Of a stretch of 64,000 nucleotides of DNA, positions 18,787 through 28,998 are shown piece after piece. Numbering within the stretch: the stretch's first letter is position 1; every line of letters begins with the position of its first letter. The translations under genes were made by a program, and so were the position numbers. The notes under the pieces were generated by a model. That model searched no databases, was not told the origin of the DNA, and saw only the letters and a list, made by a program, of their open reading frames with translations. Location of the stretch: contig NZ_JAJJWH010000018.1 of the NCBI RefSeq assembly GCF_020907245.1, positions 28,000 through 91,999 of the forward strand, given 5' to 3'. Source of the stretch: Pontibacter harenae. Its GTDB lineage: Bacteria; Bacteroidota; Bacteroidia; Cytophagales; Hymenobacteraceae.

Positions 18787-18975
18787 TTACTGTGCAGCTT
18801 CGCTGTTTTTCATGTCCTGAACTTCCTTACGGATGTCCTGAGCCATGTTCTTTAGGTCTTGCATGCCTTTACGTACACGAGTACCTGCAGCAGCGTTTCC
18901 TTTGTCGTAGAATTTTTCGAAATCAGATTCAAGCGACATTACTAGATCCTTGAGTTTGCTAAAGTTGTTTGCCAT
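18787..18975 (-). CDS. histone H1-like (Hc1 family) protein
   Basis: A 62-residue, highly charged and probably all-helical protein. The central block (FEKFYDKGNAAAGTRVRKGMQDLKN) is the pattern seen in the small histone-H1-like proteins of Bacteroidota, distantly related to chlamydial Hc1. They are presumed to bind DNA in the nucleoid, but this one is less Lys-rich than Hc1 and ends in an acidic/polar tail, so DNA binding is an inference. It is a single-gene unit facing the tyrS terminator. Confidence 0.75.
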   Translation of the reverse strand: MANNFSKLKDLVMSLESDFEKFYDKGNAAAGTRVRKGMQDLKNMAQDIRKEVQDMKNSEAAQ

Positions 18976-19081
18976 TAGAGCTATTGGTTATAGTGAAACA
19001 TATGGTTTAATCGCTCTAATATACACATTTAATGAAAACAAGCAAAAATTAAGGATTTTTAATATATGGCTTTACAGCCAG

Positions 19082-20320
19082 CTAGGCGGTAACTGCTGAC
19101 TTTGAGTACAAGCCTTTGTCCAATTTTTGTGATATTTTCTCGAATGCTGCGATTGTCTCTTTTACGTCATCCAAAGTATGTGCAGCAGTAGGTATCAGGC
19201 GAAGCATGATAACATCTTTCGGCACTACCGGATACACTACAATCGAGCAGAAAATGCTGTAGTTCTCACGAAGGTCCAGTGTCAGCTGTGTAGCATCAGG
19301 AATCTGTCCGTTCAGGAATACAGGTGTTACAGGAGATTGTGTAGTACCTAAGTTAAAGCCCTTCTCGCGCAGTCCGCTTTGTAGAGCATCCACCACTTCC
19401 CAAAGTTTGTCTTTTAGCTCAGGCTTTGTTCTAAGTAACTCTAAACGCTTCAGCGCACCAACTGTTAGAGGCATTGGCAAAGACTTAGCAAAGATCTGAG
19501 AGCGCATGTTATAACGCAAATATTCTATCACCTGCTCGTTTGATGCCACAAAGGCACCGATGCTAGCCATAGATTTGGCAAACGTAGAGAAGTATACATC
19601 AATACCATCCTGGCAATTTAAATGCTCACCTGTACCAGCTCCAGTTTTACCCATTGTACCGAAACCGTGGGCATCGTCTACAAAAAGTCTGAAGTTAAAT
19701 TTCTCTTTCAGTGCTACTACTTCATCCAGTTTGCCCAGGTTACCAGACATACCGAAAACTCCTTCTGTAATAACAAGTATAGCACCTCCAGTATTTTCAG
19801 TCCAACGTGTGGCACGCTCTAGCTGCTTTTCAAGGCTTTGCATATCGTTGTGCGCATACACAAAGCGCTTGCCCTGGTGCAAACGCACACCATCTATAAT
19901 ACAGGCATGCGATTCAGCATCATACACTATTACATCGTGGCGGTCGACCAATGCATCTATAATAGAAACAACTCCTTGGTAGCCGAAGTTTAACAGCATA
20001 GCATCAGGCTTCTGAACAAACTCCGCTAACTCAGCCTCCAATTGCTCATGAATACTGGTGTTACCAGACATAATACGAGCTCCCATTGGCGTAGCCATAC
20101 CCCATTCTGCAGCTGAATCAGCATCAGCTTTACGTACCTCCGGATGGTTAGCTAACCCAAGGTAGTTGTTAAGGCTCCAGGTCAATACATCTTTACCTCT
20201 AAATTTCATACGTGGAGCAATCTCACCTTCAAGTTTTGGGAACGTAAAATAGCCATGTGCATAATGAGAGTGACTGCCTAAAGGACCTCTGTTGGTCAAC
20301 AACTTTTCAAATAAATCCAC
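19082..20320 (-). CDS. PLP-dependent alpha-oxoamine synthase (SPT/KBL/BioF family)
   Basis: The family condenses an amino acid with an acyl thioester and loses CO2. The PLP-binding Lys is Lys249 (STFAKSMAS); the Asp and His that hold the cofactor are in DDAHGFG (215-221), and His138 (ESHACIIDG) should stack on the ring. The 412-residue length fits. Bacteroidota use such enzymes for sphingolipids (serine palmitoyltransferase) and for sulfonolipids (cysteate acyltransferase). The N-terminus differs from well-known SPTs (here PMGARIMSGNTSIHE instead of the usual GSRFLNGT), so I cannot choose between SPT, the cysteate enzyme or a paralogue. It stands alone, divergent from the carboxylase gene. 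Confidence 0.8.
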   Translation of the reverse strand: MDLFEKLLTNRGPLGSHSHYAHGYFTFPKLEGEIAPRMKFRGKDVLTWSLNNYLGLANHPEVRKADADSAAEWGMATPMGARIMSGNTSIHEQLEAELAEFVQKPDAMLLNFGYQGVVSIIDALVDRHDVIVYDAESHACIIDGVRLHQGKRFVYAHNDMQSLEKQLERATRWTENTGGAILVITEGVFGMSGNLGKLDEVVALKEKFNFRLFVDDAHGFGTMGKTGAGTGEHLNCQDGIDVYFSTFAKSMASIGAFVASNEQVIEYLRYNMRSQIFAKSLPMPLTVGALKRLELLRTKPELKDKLWEVVDALQSGLREKGFNLGTTQSPVTPVFLNGQIPDATQLTLDLRENYSIFCSIVVYPVVPKDVIMLRLIPTAAHTLDDVKETIAAFEKISQKLDKGLYSKSAVTA

Positions 20321-20547
20321 TTGTGTAATAATTAGGTTATCGGGATAATTTCAGAATCAACTTTCGATTTACAATAAATAAAGCAAAATATACAATTAAG
20401 CAAATTTAGGTAAAATGCGGCACAAAATTAAGTTTTTATAAAGTCATAAACAATTCACCTCTAAGTCTTCTCCACCTTTTTCGTATACAAGTTTTTATGT
20501 TTCGGCCCAAAATCCTTACTTTGAAAGAATAAAACCACTGCTTCTTC

Positions 20548-22050
20548 ATGAATAAAATAAATAAAATATTAGTGGCTAATCGTGGTGAGATTGCGCTCCG
20601 CGTGATGCGATCTGCCAAAGAAATGGGTATCAAGACAGTAGCCATTTATAGCGAGGCCGACCGTAATGCGCTGCATGTGCGCTTTGCTGACGAAGCTGTC
20701 TGTGTGGGTGGACCAAAATCAAGTGAGTCTTACTTACGTGGTGACGTGATTATAAAGGTATGTCAAGATTTAGGCGTTGATGCCATACACCCTGGCTATG
20801 GTTTCTTGTCGGAAAATGCTGGATTTGCTCAACAGGTACAACAAGCGGGTATCATATTTATTGGTCCGTCGCCAGAAGCCATAGAATTGATGGGAAGCAA
20901 ACTGGCAGCTAAAGCTGCTGTGGCTAAGTATAACATCCCGATGGTGCCAGGCACCGAAGAAGCGATTACGGATGTAGAAGCAGCTAAATTAATCGCACAG
21001 GAAGTAGGCTTCCCGATACTGATCAAGGCCAGCGCTGGCGGCGGCGGTAAGGGTATGCGCGTGGTGGAAAGTGTTGAAGTGTTTGAAGAGCAAATGCAGT
21101 TGGCGGTAAGCGAGGCTACCTCGGCGTTTGGCGATGGCTCAGTTTTTATAGAGAAGTATATAGGTTCGCCGCGCCATATCGAGATTCAGGTGCTAGGTGA
21201 TACACATGGTAACATTGTGCACCTGTTCGAGCGAGAATGTTCGATTCAGCGTCGCCACCAGAAAGTAATAGAAGAAGCACCGTCTGCAGTTCTTACTCCT
21301 GCCCTTCGCGACGAGATGGGCCAATGCGCCGTAAACGTAGCCAAGGCATGCGATTATGTGGGAGCTGGCACAGTCGAATTTCTGCTGGATGAAAACCTGA
21401 ACTTTTATTTCCTGGAAATGAATACGCGTCTGCAGGTAGAGCACCCTGTAACGGAGCAAATTACAGGCTTGGATCTGGTTAAAGAACAGATTCTAGTAGC
21501 GGAGGGTAACCTACTAAGGTTCAAGCAAGAAGAGCTGCAAATAAACGGGCACGCGTTGGAATTGCGTGTCTACGCAGAAGATCCGGCGAATAATTTCCTT
21601 CCAGACATCGGCCGATTAGAAACCTATAAAAGACCGCAAGGCTTAGGCGTGCGCGTGGATGATGGCTTTGAACAAGGCATGGACATTTCTATTTATTACG
21701 ACCCGATGATCGCAAAGCTGGTATCGTTTGGCAAAGACAGACAGGAAGCCATCGAAAAAATGCTTCGCGCGATAGATGAGTACCAGATAACAGGTATAGA
21801 AACTACTTTACCTTTCGGAACTTATGTACTACAGCATGAAGCATTTGTGAGTGGAAATTTCGATACTAAATTTATCGATCGCTACTTTACTCCTGAAGCA
21901 CTAGCTAAGCAACCAGAAGAAGATACAGAAGAAGTAGCCGCTGTGCTAGCTGCTATACTATTACAAAACCACAATCCAAAGCAAGTTACGGCTGCAGCCA
22001 TGACAACAAGCGCAACTGATTCCAACTGGCGCAAAAACAGGTTAAAGTAA
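20548..22050 (+). CDS. accC: biotin carboxylase subunit (acetyl/propionyl-CoA carboxylase type)
   Basis: The protein carboxylates biotin on a carrier protein with ATP and bicarbonate. It begins with the family opening (KILVANRGEIALRVMRSAKEMGI), has the ATP-grasp Gly-rich loop (ASAGGGGKGMR, about 162-172) and the catalytic block EMNTRLQVEHPVTE. At 500 residues it is about 50 longer than typical AccC; the extra C-terminal part is low in features. In Bacteroidota such longer versions are often the carboxylase of propionyl-CoA-type enzymes. No biotin-carrier gene is adjacent. A perfect terminator follows. Confidence 0.9.
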   Translation: MNKINKILVANRGEIALRVMRSAKEMGIKTVAIYSEADRNALHVRFADEAVCVGGPKSSESYLRGDVIIKVCQDLGVDAIHPGYGFLSENAGFAQQVQQAGIIFIGPSPEAIELMGSKLAAKAAVAKYNIPMVPGTEEAITDVEAAKLIAQEVGFPILIKASAGGGGKGMRVVESVEVFEEQMQLAVSEATSAFGDGSVFIEKYIGSPRHIEIQVLGDTHGNIVHLFERECSIQRRHQKVIEEAPSAVLTPALRDEMGQCAVNVAKACDYVGAGTVEFLLDENLNFYFLEMNTRLQVEHPVTEQITGLDLVKEQILVAEGNLLRFKQEELQINGHALELRVYAEDPANNFLPDIGRLETYKRPQGLGVRVDDGFEQGMDISIYYDPMIAKLVSFGKDRQEAIEKMLRAIDEYQITGIETTLPFGTYVLQHEAFVSGNFDTKFIDRYFTPEALAKQPEEDTEEVAAVLAAILLQNHNPKQVTAAAMTTSATDSNWRKNRLK

Positions 22051-22069
22051 GTTTATACTACACTTCCAA

Positions 22070-22106
22070 AACAGAAGAGGCGCTTTGTGAAAGCGCCTCT
22101 TCTGTT
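22070..22106. terminator. intrinsic terminator after the biotin carboxylase gene
   Basis: A perfect 16-bp inverted repeat (22070-22085 and 22091-22106) with a 5-nt loop lies between the convergent carboxylase and bshB1 genes. The T-tract is short. Confidence 0.75.
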
Positions 22107-22154
22107 ACATTAGTAGGTTGTATGGCTCATAACGTACTATACGTGCGTAGCTAT

Positions 22155-22874
22155 CTATATCAGATCAAAAAGGCTTTTAACACCTAGTGAACGCTCTTTT
22201 GTGAAACCTTCTCCGTAAGTAACGCCAATGGCATGCCCTAACTCTTTTGCTCTGGATTCCACGAAACCTAAAAACTCAGGGGAAGAAATATAAGTGTTTG
22301 GTGAAGTGTCGTCTGGATTGAAGAACTGGGATTTAAAGGCGCGGATTGTTTCCATCTTCTGCTCCCAATGCGCTGTCACATCTACAATGACATCAGGTAC
22401 AATAAAACGATCCTGAATGTAATGGTACATGTTCTTTGGCCGCCATGCCTCCTGTTTGTTGCCTTCGCTATCAAAAGTTTCCACCATTTTCAGGCCAGCG
22501 ACAAAACAAGCGTCTCTTACGACTTCAGAGCCACGTCCATGATCTGGATGTCGATCATAGATAGCGTTCATCAGCACTAGTTCTGGCTTATATTGCCTTA
22601 CCTTCTCTACAATCTTAAGCTGATGTGCACGGTCATTCAAGAAAAAACCATCGGCAAAGCCTAAATTCTCGCGCACAGCTATACCCATTATTTTAGAGGA
22701 CGCCTCGGCTTCGGCAGCTCTAATTTCTGGTGTTCCCCTTGTCCCTAATTCTCCTTGGGTAAGGTCAATAATGCCCACCTTCTTACCGTCTGCAATATGC
22801 GCTATAATGGTGCCTGAGCAACCAAGTTCTACATCGTCAGGGTGAGAAGCAAAAGCAAGTATGTCTAATTTCAT
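22155..22874 (-). CDS. bshB1: bacillithiol biosynthesis deacetylase BshB1
   Basis: BshB1 removes the acetyl group from N-acetylglucosaminyl malate, the second step of bacillithiol synthesis. It belongs to the zinc-dependent PIG-L/LmbE family: the metal and catalytic motif HPDD is at residues 11-14 and the second metal motif HPDH at 109-112. The length (239) and the ending (GVTYGEGFTKERSLGVKSLFDL) fit BshB1 rather than other PIG-L members. It implies that bacillithiol is the low-molecular-weight thiol here. It lies 18 bp downstream of the M23 peptidase gene. Confidence 0.93.
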   Translation of the reverse strand: MKLDILAFASHPDDVELGCSGTIIAHIADGKKVGIIDLTQGELGTRGTPEIRAAEAEASSKIMGIAVRENLGFADGFFLNDRAHQLKIVEKVRQYKPELVLMNAIYDRHPDHGRGSEVVRDACFVAGLKMVETFDSEGNKQEAWRPKNMYHYIQDRFIVPDVIVDVTAHWEQKMETIRAFKSQFFNPDDTSPNTYISSPEFLGFVESRAKELGHAIGVTYGEGFTKERSLGVKSLFDLI

Positions 22875-22892
22875 TTAATCTTATGTCAAGTA

Positions 22893-23942
22893 TTATCTAA
22901 TGCGAAGCTTGCGGCCAATTTTAAGGGTAGTGCGGGCAGAAATGCCATTAAGCTTTGTAATTTGGCTTACACTAACACCGTATCTCTTCGCAATACCAGA
23001 AAGTGTATCTCCGCTCCTAACGGAGTGATAAGTAGCTCTACGACTACTGGTGGCTCCGCTTTTTGTGTTATTGTAATAGTTAAAGAGAGCTGATGTAATT
23101 ACAAAATTCTGCCCCTTTAGCAGGTAATCAGGAAAGTCGTACATTAGCTCTGGGTTGATCGGATTCCCCTGGTAACGCACCTCATAATGCAAGTGCGGAC
23201 CTGTACTACGGCCAGTACTCCCCCCATAACCGATAAGTTCTCCAGCCGTTACAAACTGTCCTGGCTTTGCTGCAGCTTTACTCATGTGGCCATAGAGCGT
23301 TTCTAAGCCATTGTAGTGCCTCACCACGATATAATTGCCATAGCCACTGCCATCCCACTTATTAATGCGTACAACACCATCAAAAGCGGCATAAACAGAG
23401 TCTCCCGTATTCAAGTCTATATCAGTACCAGCGTGCAAGCGCCCCCACCTACCGCCAAAGTGGCTCGTAACGGGAGTTTTAACAAGAGGCATTTTGTAGT
23501 CCCTGTTAACGGTTGGGTCATATAAGGTTATGTCAACAGTATCCTTCATCTTACTCGCATCCATGCGGTACGGGTTGATGTTGTAGGTATCCCAAATGGC
23601 ATAATAACCTGCTATTTTCACCCAGGAAGAATCAATCAGAATTTCCTCCGAAACTTCCACAATATGCTGTTCTCCCAGGTTAAGCTCTGTGGTGTCCTCA
23701 CTTACTATTGAAAGCTCTTTTTTTGGATTGAACAGGATAGATTTACCCGCCTCTGAATTTTCTTCTGGAAACTCCTCGTACTTAATAAGTACAGTTGTAT
23801 CAGGCTTTACGTAGTTGATTTTAGGAGCCTTAACTTTGATCAAATCCTTTAGTTTACCCTGCTGCGCATTGGCACTGTGTATTAAGCCAGTTAAGCAGAG
23901 TAAAAAAAGTACAAAGTATAAGGATGCTTTTTTCTTTAACAT
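22893..23942 (-). CDS. M23-family peptidoglycan endopeptidase with LysM domain
   Basis: A 349-residue exported protein: signal peptide to about residue 27, a linker, an M23 (LytM-like) domain with the zinc motifs HFGGRWGRLHAGTDID and GPHLHYEV, and a C-terminal LysM domain (about 305-349, YHSVRSGDTLSGIAKRYGVS) for wall binding. The key His and Asp residues are present, so it may cut peptide cross-links rather than act only as an activator. It probably shares a transcript with bshB1. Confidence 0.92.
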   Translation of the reverse strand: MLKKKASLYFVLFLLCLTGLIHSANAQQGKLKDLIKVKAPKINYVKPDTTVLIKYEEFPEENSEAGKSILFNPKKELSIVSEDTTELNLGEQHIVEVSEEILIDSSWVKIAGYYAIWDTYNINPYRMDASKMKDTVDITLYDPTVNRDYKMPLVKTPVTSHFGGRWGRLHAGTDIDLNTGDSVYAAFDGVVRINKWDGSGYGNYIVVRHYNGLETLYGHMSKAAAKPGQFVTAGELIGYGGSTGRSTGPHLHYEVRYQGNPINPELMYDFPDYLLKGQNFVITSALFNYYNNTKSGATSSRRATYHSVRSGDTLSGIAKRYGVSVSQITKLNGISARTTLKIGRKLRIR

Positions 23943-24079
23943 TAGGATTTGTTTAAGCAGTAATGTGCTCTTTCGCTCAGTATTCGCCTTTCTAAACTCA
24001 CATTACAGGCTTTTTATTGCAAGGCCTTTAAAAATAATACTACAAAGAGCAGTACAGAAAATTAAACCACCAGTATAAA

Positions 24080-25018
24080 TTAATGCAATTCCATTGCTGC
24101 TAAATAGCGCTCAGCATCAAGGGCAGCCATACAACCAGAACCCGCTGCTGTTACTGCTTGGCGGTAAGTGAAATCCTGAACATCACCGCAAGCAAATACA
24201 CCATCGATATTTGTTTTTGATGTTCCAGGTATTGTTCGGATGTAACCGTTCTCATCCAAATTAAGATAATCCTTGAAGATATCAGAGTTCGGCTGATGAC
24301 CGATAGCGACAAAGAAACCGCTCACAGGAATTTCTCTGGTTTCGTTTGAAACCGTGTTTTTAACACGAACACCCTCTACGGCAAACTTACCCAATACTTC
24401 GTCTGTAACCGAATTCCACAAGATCTCTATATTCTTGGTTTTCTTTACACGCTCCTGCATAATCAAGGAGGCCCGCATTTCTTCACGGCGCACAATCATG
24501 TAAACTTTATTGCACAGATTAGATAAGTAAGTAGCCTCTTCTGCAGCAGTATCACCAGCTCCAACAATAGCCACATCCTGACCTCTGTAAAAGAAACCGT
24601 CGCACACGGCACAGGCAGAAACACCACTACCGTTCAATCTAGCTTCAGACTCAAGGCCTAACCACTTAGCCGAAGCGCCAGTAGATATGATGACAGTATG
24701 GGCTTCTATTACCTTTTGATCGTCTATCGTTACTTTATGTGGCTGAGAAGAAAAATCGACAGCCGTTGCAATACCGTAGCGCACATCTGTACCAAAACGC
24801 TCAGCCTGCTTCTTGAAGTCTTCCATCATCTGAGGACCGTTAACTCCCTCAGGATAACCAGGATAATTCTCTACATCATTTGTGATTGTCAGCTGCCCAC
24901 CTGGCTGCAGCCCCTGATAAAGCACTGGGCTAAGGCCAGCTCTGGATGCATAAATGGCAGCAGTATAACCGGCAGGGCCAGAGCCTATAATCAGGCATTT
25001 TACTCTTTCTATTTCCAT
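24080..25018 (-). CDS. trxB: thioredoxin-disulfide reductase
   Basis: TrxB passes electrons from NADPH through FAD to thioredoxin. The FAD-binding motif GSGPAGY is at residues 12-18, the redox-active pair is Cys136 and Cys139 (CAVC), the NADPH-binding GAGDTAAEEA follows at about 152-161, and the C-terminal FAD motif (GVFACGDVQD) is present. The 312-residue length is standard. It is a single-gene unit. Confidence 0.96.
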   Translation of the reverse strand: MEIERVKCLIIGSGPAGYTAAIYASRAGLSPVLYQGLQPGGQLTITNDVENYPGYPEGVNGPQMMEDFKKQAERFGTDVRYGIATAVDFSSQPHKVTIDDQKVIEAHTVIISTGASAKWLGLESEARLNGSGVSACAVCDGFFYRGQDVAIVGAGDTAAEEATYLSNLCNKVYMIVRREEMRASLIMQERVKKTKNIEILWNSVTDEVLGKFAVEGVRVKNTVSNETREIPVSGFFVAIGHQPNSDIFKDYLNLDENGYIRTIPGTSKTNIDGVFACGDVQDFTYRQAVTAAGSGCMAALDAERYLAAMELH

Positions 25019-25228
25019 CTTAAATTAGCACTTTCAAATTTGGATGCAAGTATACAAAATTTCTGCCCTTTAAGCCGCACTAGCGCTGTAATATTCACTG
25101 TTAAGTATGTTGCTTGGACATACACGGCTAAAAATTGGACAATTTTATAAGCATTTTGATTTTGAAAACTTTGTTTTAGAACAACAGTTTCAAAAACCTT
25201 ACCATGTCACTTTGTACACTTACTTTAC

Positions 25229-25258
25229 AAAAAAAAAGCCTGACTTTGCAGCCAGGCT
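25229..25258 (-). terminator. intrinsic terminator after rpoD
   Basis: On the minus strand a stem (AGCCTG with CAGGCT, 25253-25258 and 25237-25242) is followed by an unbroken run of nine Ts, a classic rho-independent terminator just after the sigma gene. Confidence 0.85.
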
Positions 25259-25277
25259 ATATTTACAAAGCTATTAC

Positions 25278-26141
25278 TTAACCTAAATATGGTTTTAAAG
25301 CTTTACTTCTAGATGTATGACGTAACCTTCTAATTGCTTTTTCTTTAATTTGGCGTACACGCTCACGTGTCAGGTTAAATTTCTCTCCTATTTCTTCCAA
25401 AGTAAGAGAATGTTCGCCGTTAAGGCCAAAGTATAAAGAAATAACATCAGCCTCACGCTTAGTAAGTGTAGAAAGGGCACGTTGTACTTCTTTACGAAGC
25501 GAATCTGTCATCAAACCTGTGTCAGGAGACTCTTCGTCTTCGTTCTCAAGCACATCTAGTAAACGGTTTTCTTCGCCCTGCACAAAAGGTGCATCCACGG
25601 ATACGTGGCGACCAGATATTTTAAGAGTATCTACTACTTCTGCAGTAGTAAGTTCCAGCACTTCAGCAATCTCTTCTGGAGATGGCTCACGCTCAAACTT
25701 TTGTTCCAGCTCTGAGAAAGACTTTGAGATTTTGTTCAAAGAACCTACTCGGTTTAGCGGCAAACGTACAATACGCGACTGCTCAGCCAAAGCCTGCAGA
25801 ATGGACTGACGAATCCACCACACTGCGTAAGAAATGAATTTAAAACCTCTTGTTTCGTCGAAACGCTTGGCAGCTTTAATCAAACCTAAGTTACCTTCAT
25901 TAATAAGGTCGCCTAAAGATAGGCCTTGGTTTTGGTACTGCTTTGCCACCGACACCACAAAGCGAAGGTTCGCTTTGGTTAATTTCTCAAGTGCAAACTG
26001 ATCTCCTTCTTTTATCCTCTGTGCTAACGAAACTTCCTCGTCTGGTGTAAGCAAATCAACTTTACCAATCTCCTGTAAATACTTATCCAGCGATTGGCTT
26101 TCACGGTTCGTAATCTGTTTGCTTATCTTGAGTTGTCTCAT
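25278..26141 (-). CDS. rpoD: primary RNA polymerase sigma factor (sigma-70/SigA)
   Basis: A 287-residue sigma factor of the short Bacteroidota housekeeping type, lacking region 1.1 and the nonconserved region. Region 1.2 ([10 protein letters not shown]), region 2 ([23 protein letters not shown] and [10 protein letters not shown]), region 3, and region 4.2 with the HTH ([23 protein letters not shown]) are all visible. It recognises the TTG/TAnnTTTG promoters seen elsewhere in this window. Single-gene unit with its own terminator. Confidence 0.95.
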   Translation of the reverse strand: MRQLKISKQITNRESQSLDKYLQEIGKVDLLTPDEEVSLAQRIKEGDQFALEKLTKANLRFVVSVAKQYQNQGLSLGDLINEGNLGLIKAAKRFDETRGFKFISYAVWWIRQSILQALAEQSRIVRLPLNRVGSLNKISKSFSELEQKFEREPSPEEIAEVLELTTAEVVDTLKISGRHVSVDAPFVQGEENRLLDVLENEDEESPDTGLMTDSLRKEVQRALSTLTKREADVISLYFGLNGEHSLTLEEIGEKFNLTRERVRQIKEKAIRRLRHTSRSKALKPYLG

Positions 26142-26276
26142 CAGAGTATAATATTAAGACTTAAATTTTATAATGTTATTTTTAGGCTCGGTGTGTTAAC
26201 ATCACAAGAACGCGCAAAGTTCTTAGTTCTCTTAAATAAAGTCAAGAATTTGGGAGCCGTTGGTTTTTATTACTTC

Positions 26277-26315
26277 TGCTGCAGCACAAGTTTAATTATA
26301 ACTTATACTGCAGCA
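26277..26315 (-). terminator. possible hairpin after pnp
   Basis: An 8-bp inverted repeat (26277-26284 and 26308-26315) encloses a second AAGTT/AACTT stem just downstream of the pnp stop. There is no strong T-tract on the minus strand, so it may stabilise the mRNA rather than terminate. Confidence 0.35.
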
Positions 26316-26327
26316 AAAAGTTATACC

Positions 26328-28469
26328 CTATTGGTTTTGCTGTGTAGCATCAGTTTTAGGCAAAGCAGCTTTGCGAGAAAGCTTAAACTTACCTGTTTTC
26401 TTATCTACATCAATCAGTTTCACTTTTACTTCTTCTCCAATCTCCAGCACACCATCCATTGTTTCTAAGCGTTCGTGCTTGATTTCTGAAATGTGCAGTA
26501 AGCCATCTTTACCTGGCATAAACTCTACGAAGGCACCGTAAGGCTGAATAGACTTAACTTTACCGATGTATGTTTCGCCAACCTCTGGCTGGGCTACAAT
26601 TCCTTTAATTTTAGAAATTGCGCTGTCCATAGACTCTTGGTTGCTAGCAAAGATGTTCACATGGCCTTTCTCATTTTTCTCTTCGATAATGACAGTAGCA
26701 CCAGTGTCTTTCTGGATCTGCTGGATTACTTTACCGCCTGGCCCTATCACTGCACCAATAAATTCTTTATCGATAACAATATTGTATGAACGTGGCGTAT
26801 GAGGTTTGTAATCTGCATTAGGAGCCGAGATAGTCTTAGACATTTCGTTCAGGATATGCGCACGACCTGCTTTTGCCTGCTCAAGAGCCTGGCTCAACAC
26901 CTCATACGATAATCCTTGTACTTTTATGTCCATCTGGCAAGCAGTGATACCATCTTTGGTACCAGTTACCTTAAAGTCCATATCACCTAAGTGGTCTTCG
27001 TCACCTAATATATCAGAAAGCACGGCAAACTTACCAGATGCAACATCTGTGATAAGGCCCATAGCTATACCAGAAACGGCACTCTTAATAGGAATACCAG
27101 CATCCATCAGGGCTAAGCTACCAGCACAAACCGTAGCCATAGAAGATGAACCGTTAGATTCTAGGATGTCAGAAACGATACGGATTGTATATGGGTTTTC
27201 AGACTCTGGCGGAAGCACTTTCTTTAAGGCTCTCAAGGCAAGGTTACCATGCCCGATCTCACGACGGCCAGGCCCTCTGTTTGGCTTCACCTCACCTGTA
27301 GAATATGCAGGGAAGTTGTAGTGCAACAAGAATTTATTTGTACCAGATACCATCGCACTGTCAATTAACTGCTCATCCAGTTTGGTACCGAGTGTTATAG
27401 TTGTTAAAGACTGTGTTTCGCCTCTTGTAAAGATAGCTGAACCGTGTGTAGCAGGCAGGTAGTTGATTTCAGACCAGATTGGACGGATCTCATCAAGCTG
27501 ACGGCCATCCAGACGAACACGCTCGTCCATGATCATGTTACGTACAGCTTCCTTCTCTACATCATGGTAATAAGTCTTGATCAGGCCAAGGTCATAACCA
27601 TGGTCTTCGCCTAGAGACTCTATAAACTCGTTTACAACAGCTGCAAAACCTTCTTTACGCTCAGTTTTGTTAGCACTGCCGCGTTTAGCAACTGCATACG
27701 CTTTGTCGTAAGTGGCTGCGTACACTTTTTGGCGAAGCTCTTCATCGTGTGTCTCGTGAGAATATACACGTTTCTGAGTTTTGCCAACCAATTCAGCAAG
27801 TTCTACCTGCGCCTGGCATTGTACTTTGATAGCAGCATGCGCAAACTGAATAGCTTCTAGCATTTCTGCTTCAGAAACTTCGCTCATTTCGCCTTCCACC
27901 ATGGCAACACTATCTGCAGAAGCACCAACCATCATATCGATGTCGGCTCTTGAAAGGTCAGAAGCGTTCGGGTTAATTACTAGTTGTCCGTCTATACGGG
28001 CTACTCTTACTTCAGAAATAGGACCGTTAAATGGAATATCAGATACAGCAAGTGCGGCTGAAGCAGCCAAAGCAGCAAGTGCATCAGGCATAACCTCTGT
28101 GTCTGCAGAGATTAAGTTTATTGTCATTTGAGTTTCCGCATGGTAGTCGCCAGGGAACATTGGGCGTAAAATACGGTCTACCAAGCGTGATACCAGCACT
28201 TCGTAGTCAGAAAGTCTGGCTTCTCTTTTCAGGAAACCTCCAGGTATTTTACCAGAAGAGGCAAATTTTTCCTGATAGTCTACAGAAAGAGGCAAGAAAT
28301 CTACTCCTTCTCGAGCATCTTTGTTCGAAACCACTGCTGCTAAAAGCATCGTGTTTCCCATTCTAACAACTACAGAGCCATCGGCCTGCTTTGCTAGTTT
28401 ACCAGTTTCAATAATGATTTCCCTGCCATCAGGGAGTGTAATGGTTTTAATAATCGCGTTCTGTGACAT
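26328..28469 (-). CDS. pnp: polyribonucleotide nucleotidyltransferase (PNPase)
   Basis: PNPase is a 3'-5' phosphorolytic exoribonuclease of the RNA degradosome. The 713 residues show two RNase PH cores (first ending near 220; second with [14 protein letters not shown] and the active-site region [16 protein letters not shown]), then a KH domain ([20 protein letters not shown]) and a C-terminal S1 domain ([28 protein letters not shown]). It lies downstream of rpsO on the same strand, the conserved rpsO-pnp order, but a good terminator separates them. Confidence 0.96.
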   Translation of the reverse strand: MSQNAIIKTITLPDGREIIIETGKLAKQADGSVVVRMGNTMLLAAVVSNKDAREGVDFLPLSVDYQEKFASSGKIPGGFLKREARLSDYEVLVSRLVDRILRPMFPGDYHAETQMTINLISADTEVMPDALAALAASAALAVSDIPFNGPISEVRVARIDGQLVINPNASDLSRADIDMMVGASADSVAMVEGEMSEVSEAEMLEAIQFAHAAIKVQCQAQVELAELVGKTQKRVYSHETHDEELRQKVYAATYDKAYAVAKRGSANKTERKEGFAAVVNEFIESLGEDHGYDLGLIKTYYHDVEKEAVRNMIMDERVRLDGRQLDEIRPIWSEINYLPATHGSAIFTRGETQSLTTITLGTKLDEQLIDSAMVSGTNKFLLHYNFPAYSTGEVKPNRGPGRREIGHGNLALRALKKVLPPESENPYTIRIVSDILESNGSSSMATVCAGSLALMDAGIPIKSAVSGIAMGLITDVASGKFAVLSDILGDEDHLGDMDFKVTGTKDGITACQMDIKVQGLSYEVLSQALEQAKAGRAHILNEMSKTISAPNADYKPHTPRSYNIVIDKEFIGAVIGPGGKVIQQIQKDTGATVIIEEKNEKGHVNIFASNQESMDSAISKIKGIVAQPEVGETYIGKVKSIQPYGAFVEFMPGKDGLLHISEIKHERLETMDGVLEIGEEVKVKLIDVDKKTGKFKLSRKAALPKTDATQQNQ

Positions 28470-28564
28470 CTTCTTGTATCGTTTATAGCATCAAAAAGAC
28501 AGCGCTACCCTTTGTAACTGCTGTCGGTACTGGCAAGGAGGAAGAATGAGGTAAGTAGAAAAAG

Positions 28565-28594
28565 ATTAGGGAATTCCTGTATGAATTCCCTAAT
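28565..28594 (-). terminator. intrinsic terminator between rpsO and pnp
   Basis: A perfect 12-bp stem (28565-28576 and 28583-28594) with a 6-nt loop is followed on the minus strand by CTTTTTC. It would limit read-through from rpsO into pnp. Confidence 0.8.
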
Positions 28595-28604
28595 TATAAT
28601 AAGC

Positions 28605-28880
28605 TTACTTTCTGATACCTAGCTCTCCAATGATTGCTCTGTATCTTTCAATATCGTTTTTCAGCAGGTAGTTAAGTAATCTTCTTCTCTTACCTACCAG
28701 TTTCAAAAGACCAAGGCGGGTGCCATAATCTTTCTTATGAACCTTCAGGTGCTCTGTAAGATCTGCGATGCGTGTTGTGAACAGCGCGATCTGAGCTTCT
28801 GATGATCCAGTGTCAGTCTTAGACTTGCTTAGGCTGTACTTTTCAAAAATTTCTTGTTTCGCTTCAGTAGTTAATTTCAT
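28605..28880 (-). CDS. rpsO: 30S ribosomal protein S15
   Basis: A 91-residue S15 protein that binds the central domain of 16S rRNA. The family blocks are clear: [44 protein letters not shown] and the ending [12 protein letters not shown]. Length is standard. It sits upstream of pnp as in most bacteria. Confidence 0.96.
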   Translation of the reverse strand: MKLTTEAKQEIFEKYSLSKSKTDTGSSEAQIALFTTRIADLTEHLKVHKKDYGTRLGLLKLVGKRRRLLNYLLKNDIERYRAIIGELGIRK

Positions 28881-28998
28881 TGCGTATAATAAAATATCAA
28901 TCGTGTTTTATAGGTAGATACAGCTATATAAGCCGCAAAGATAAGAATAATTATCTTTAGGTTAAAATAATTTCGCCCTCAAATTTAAATCAAAGTCC

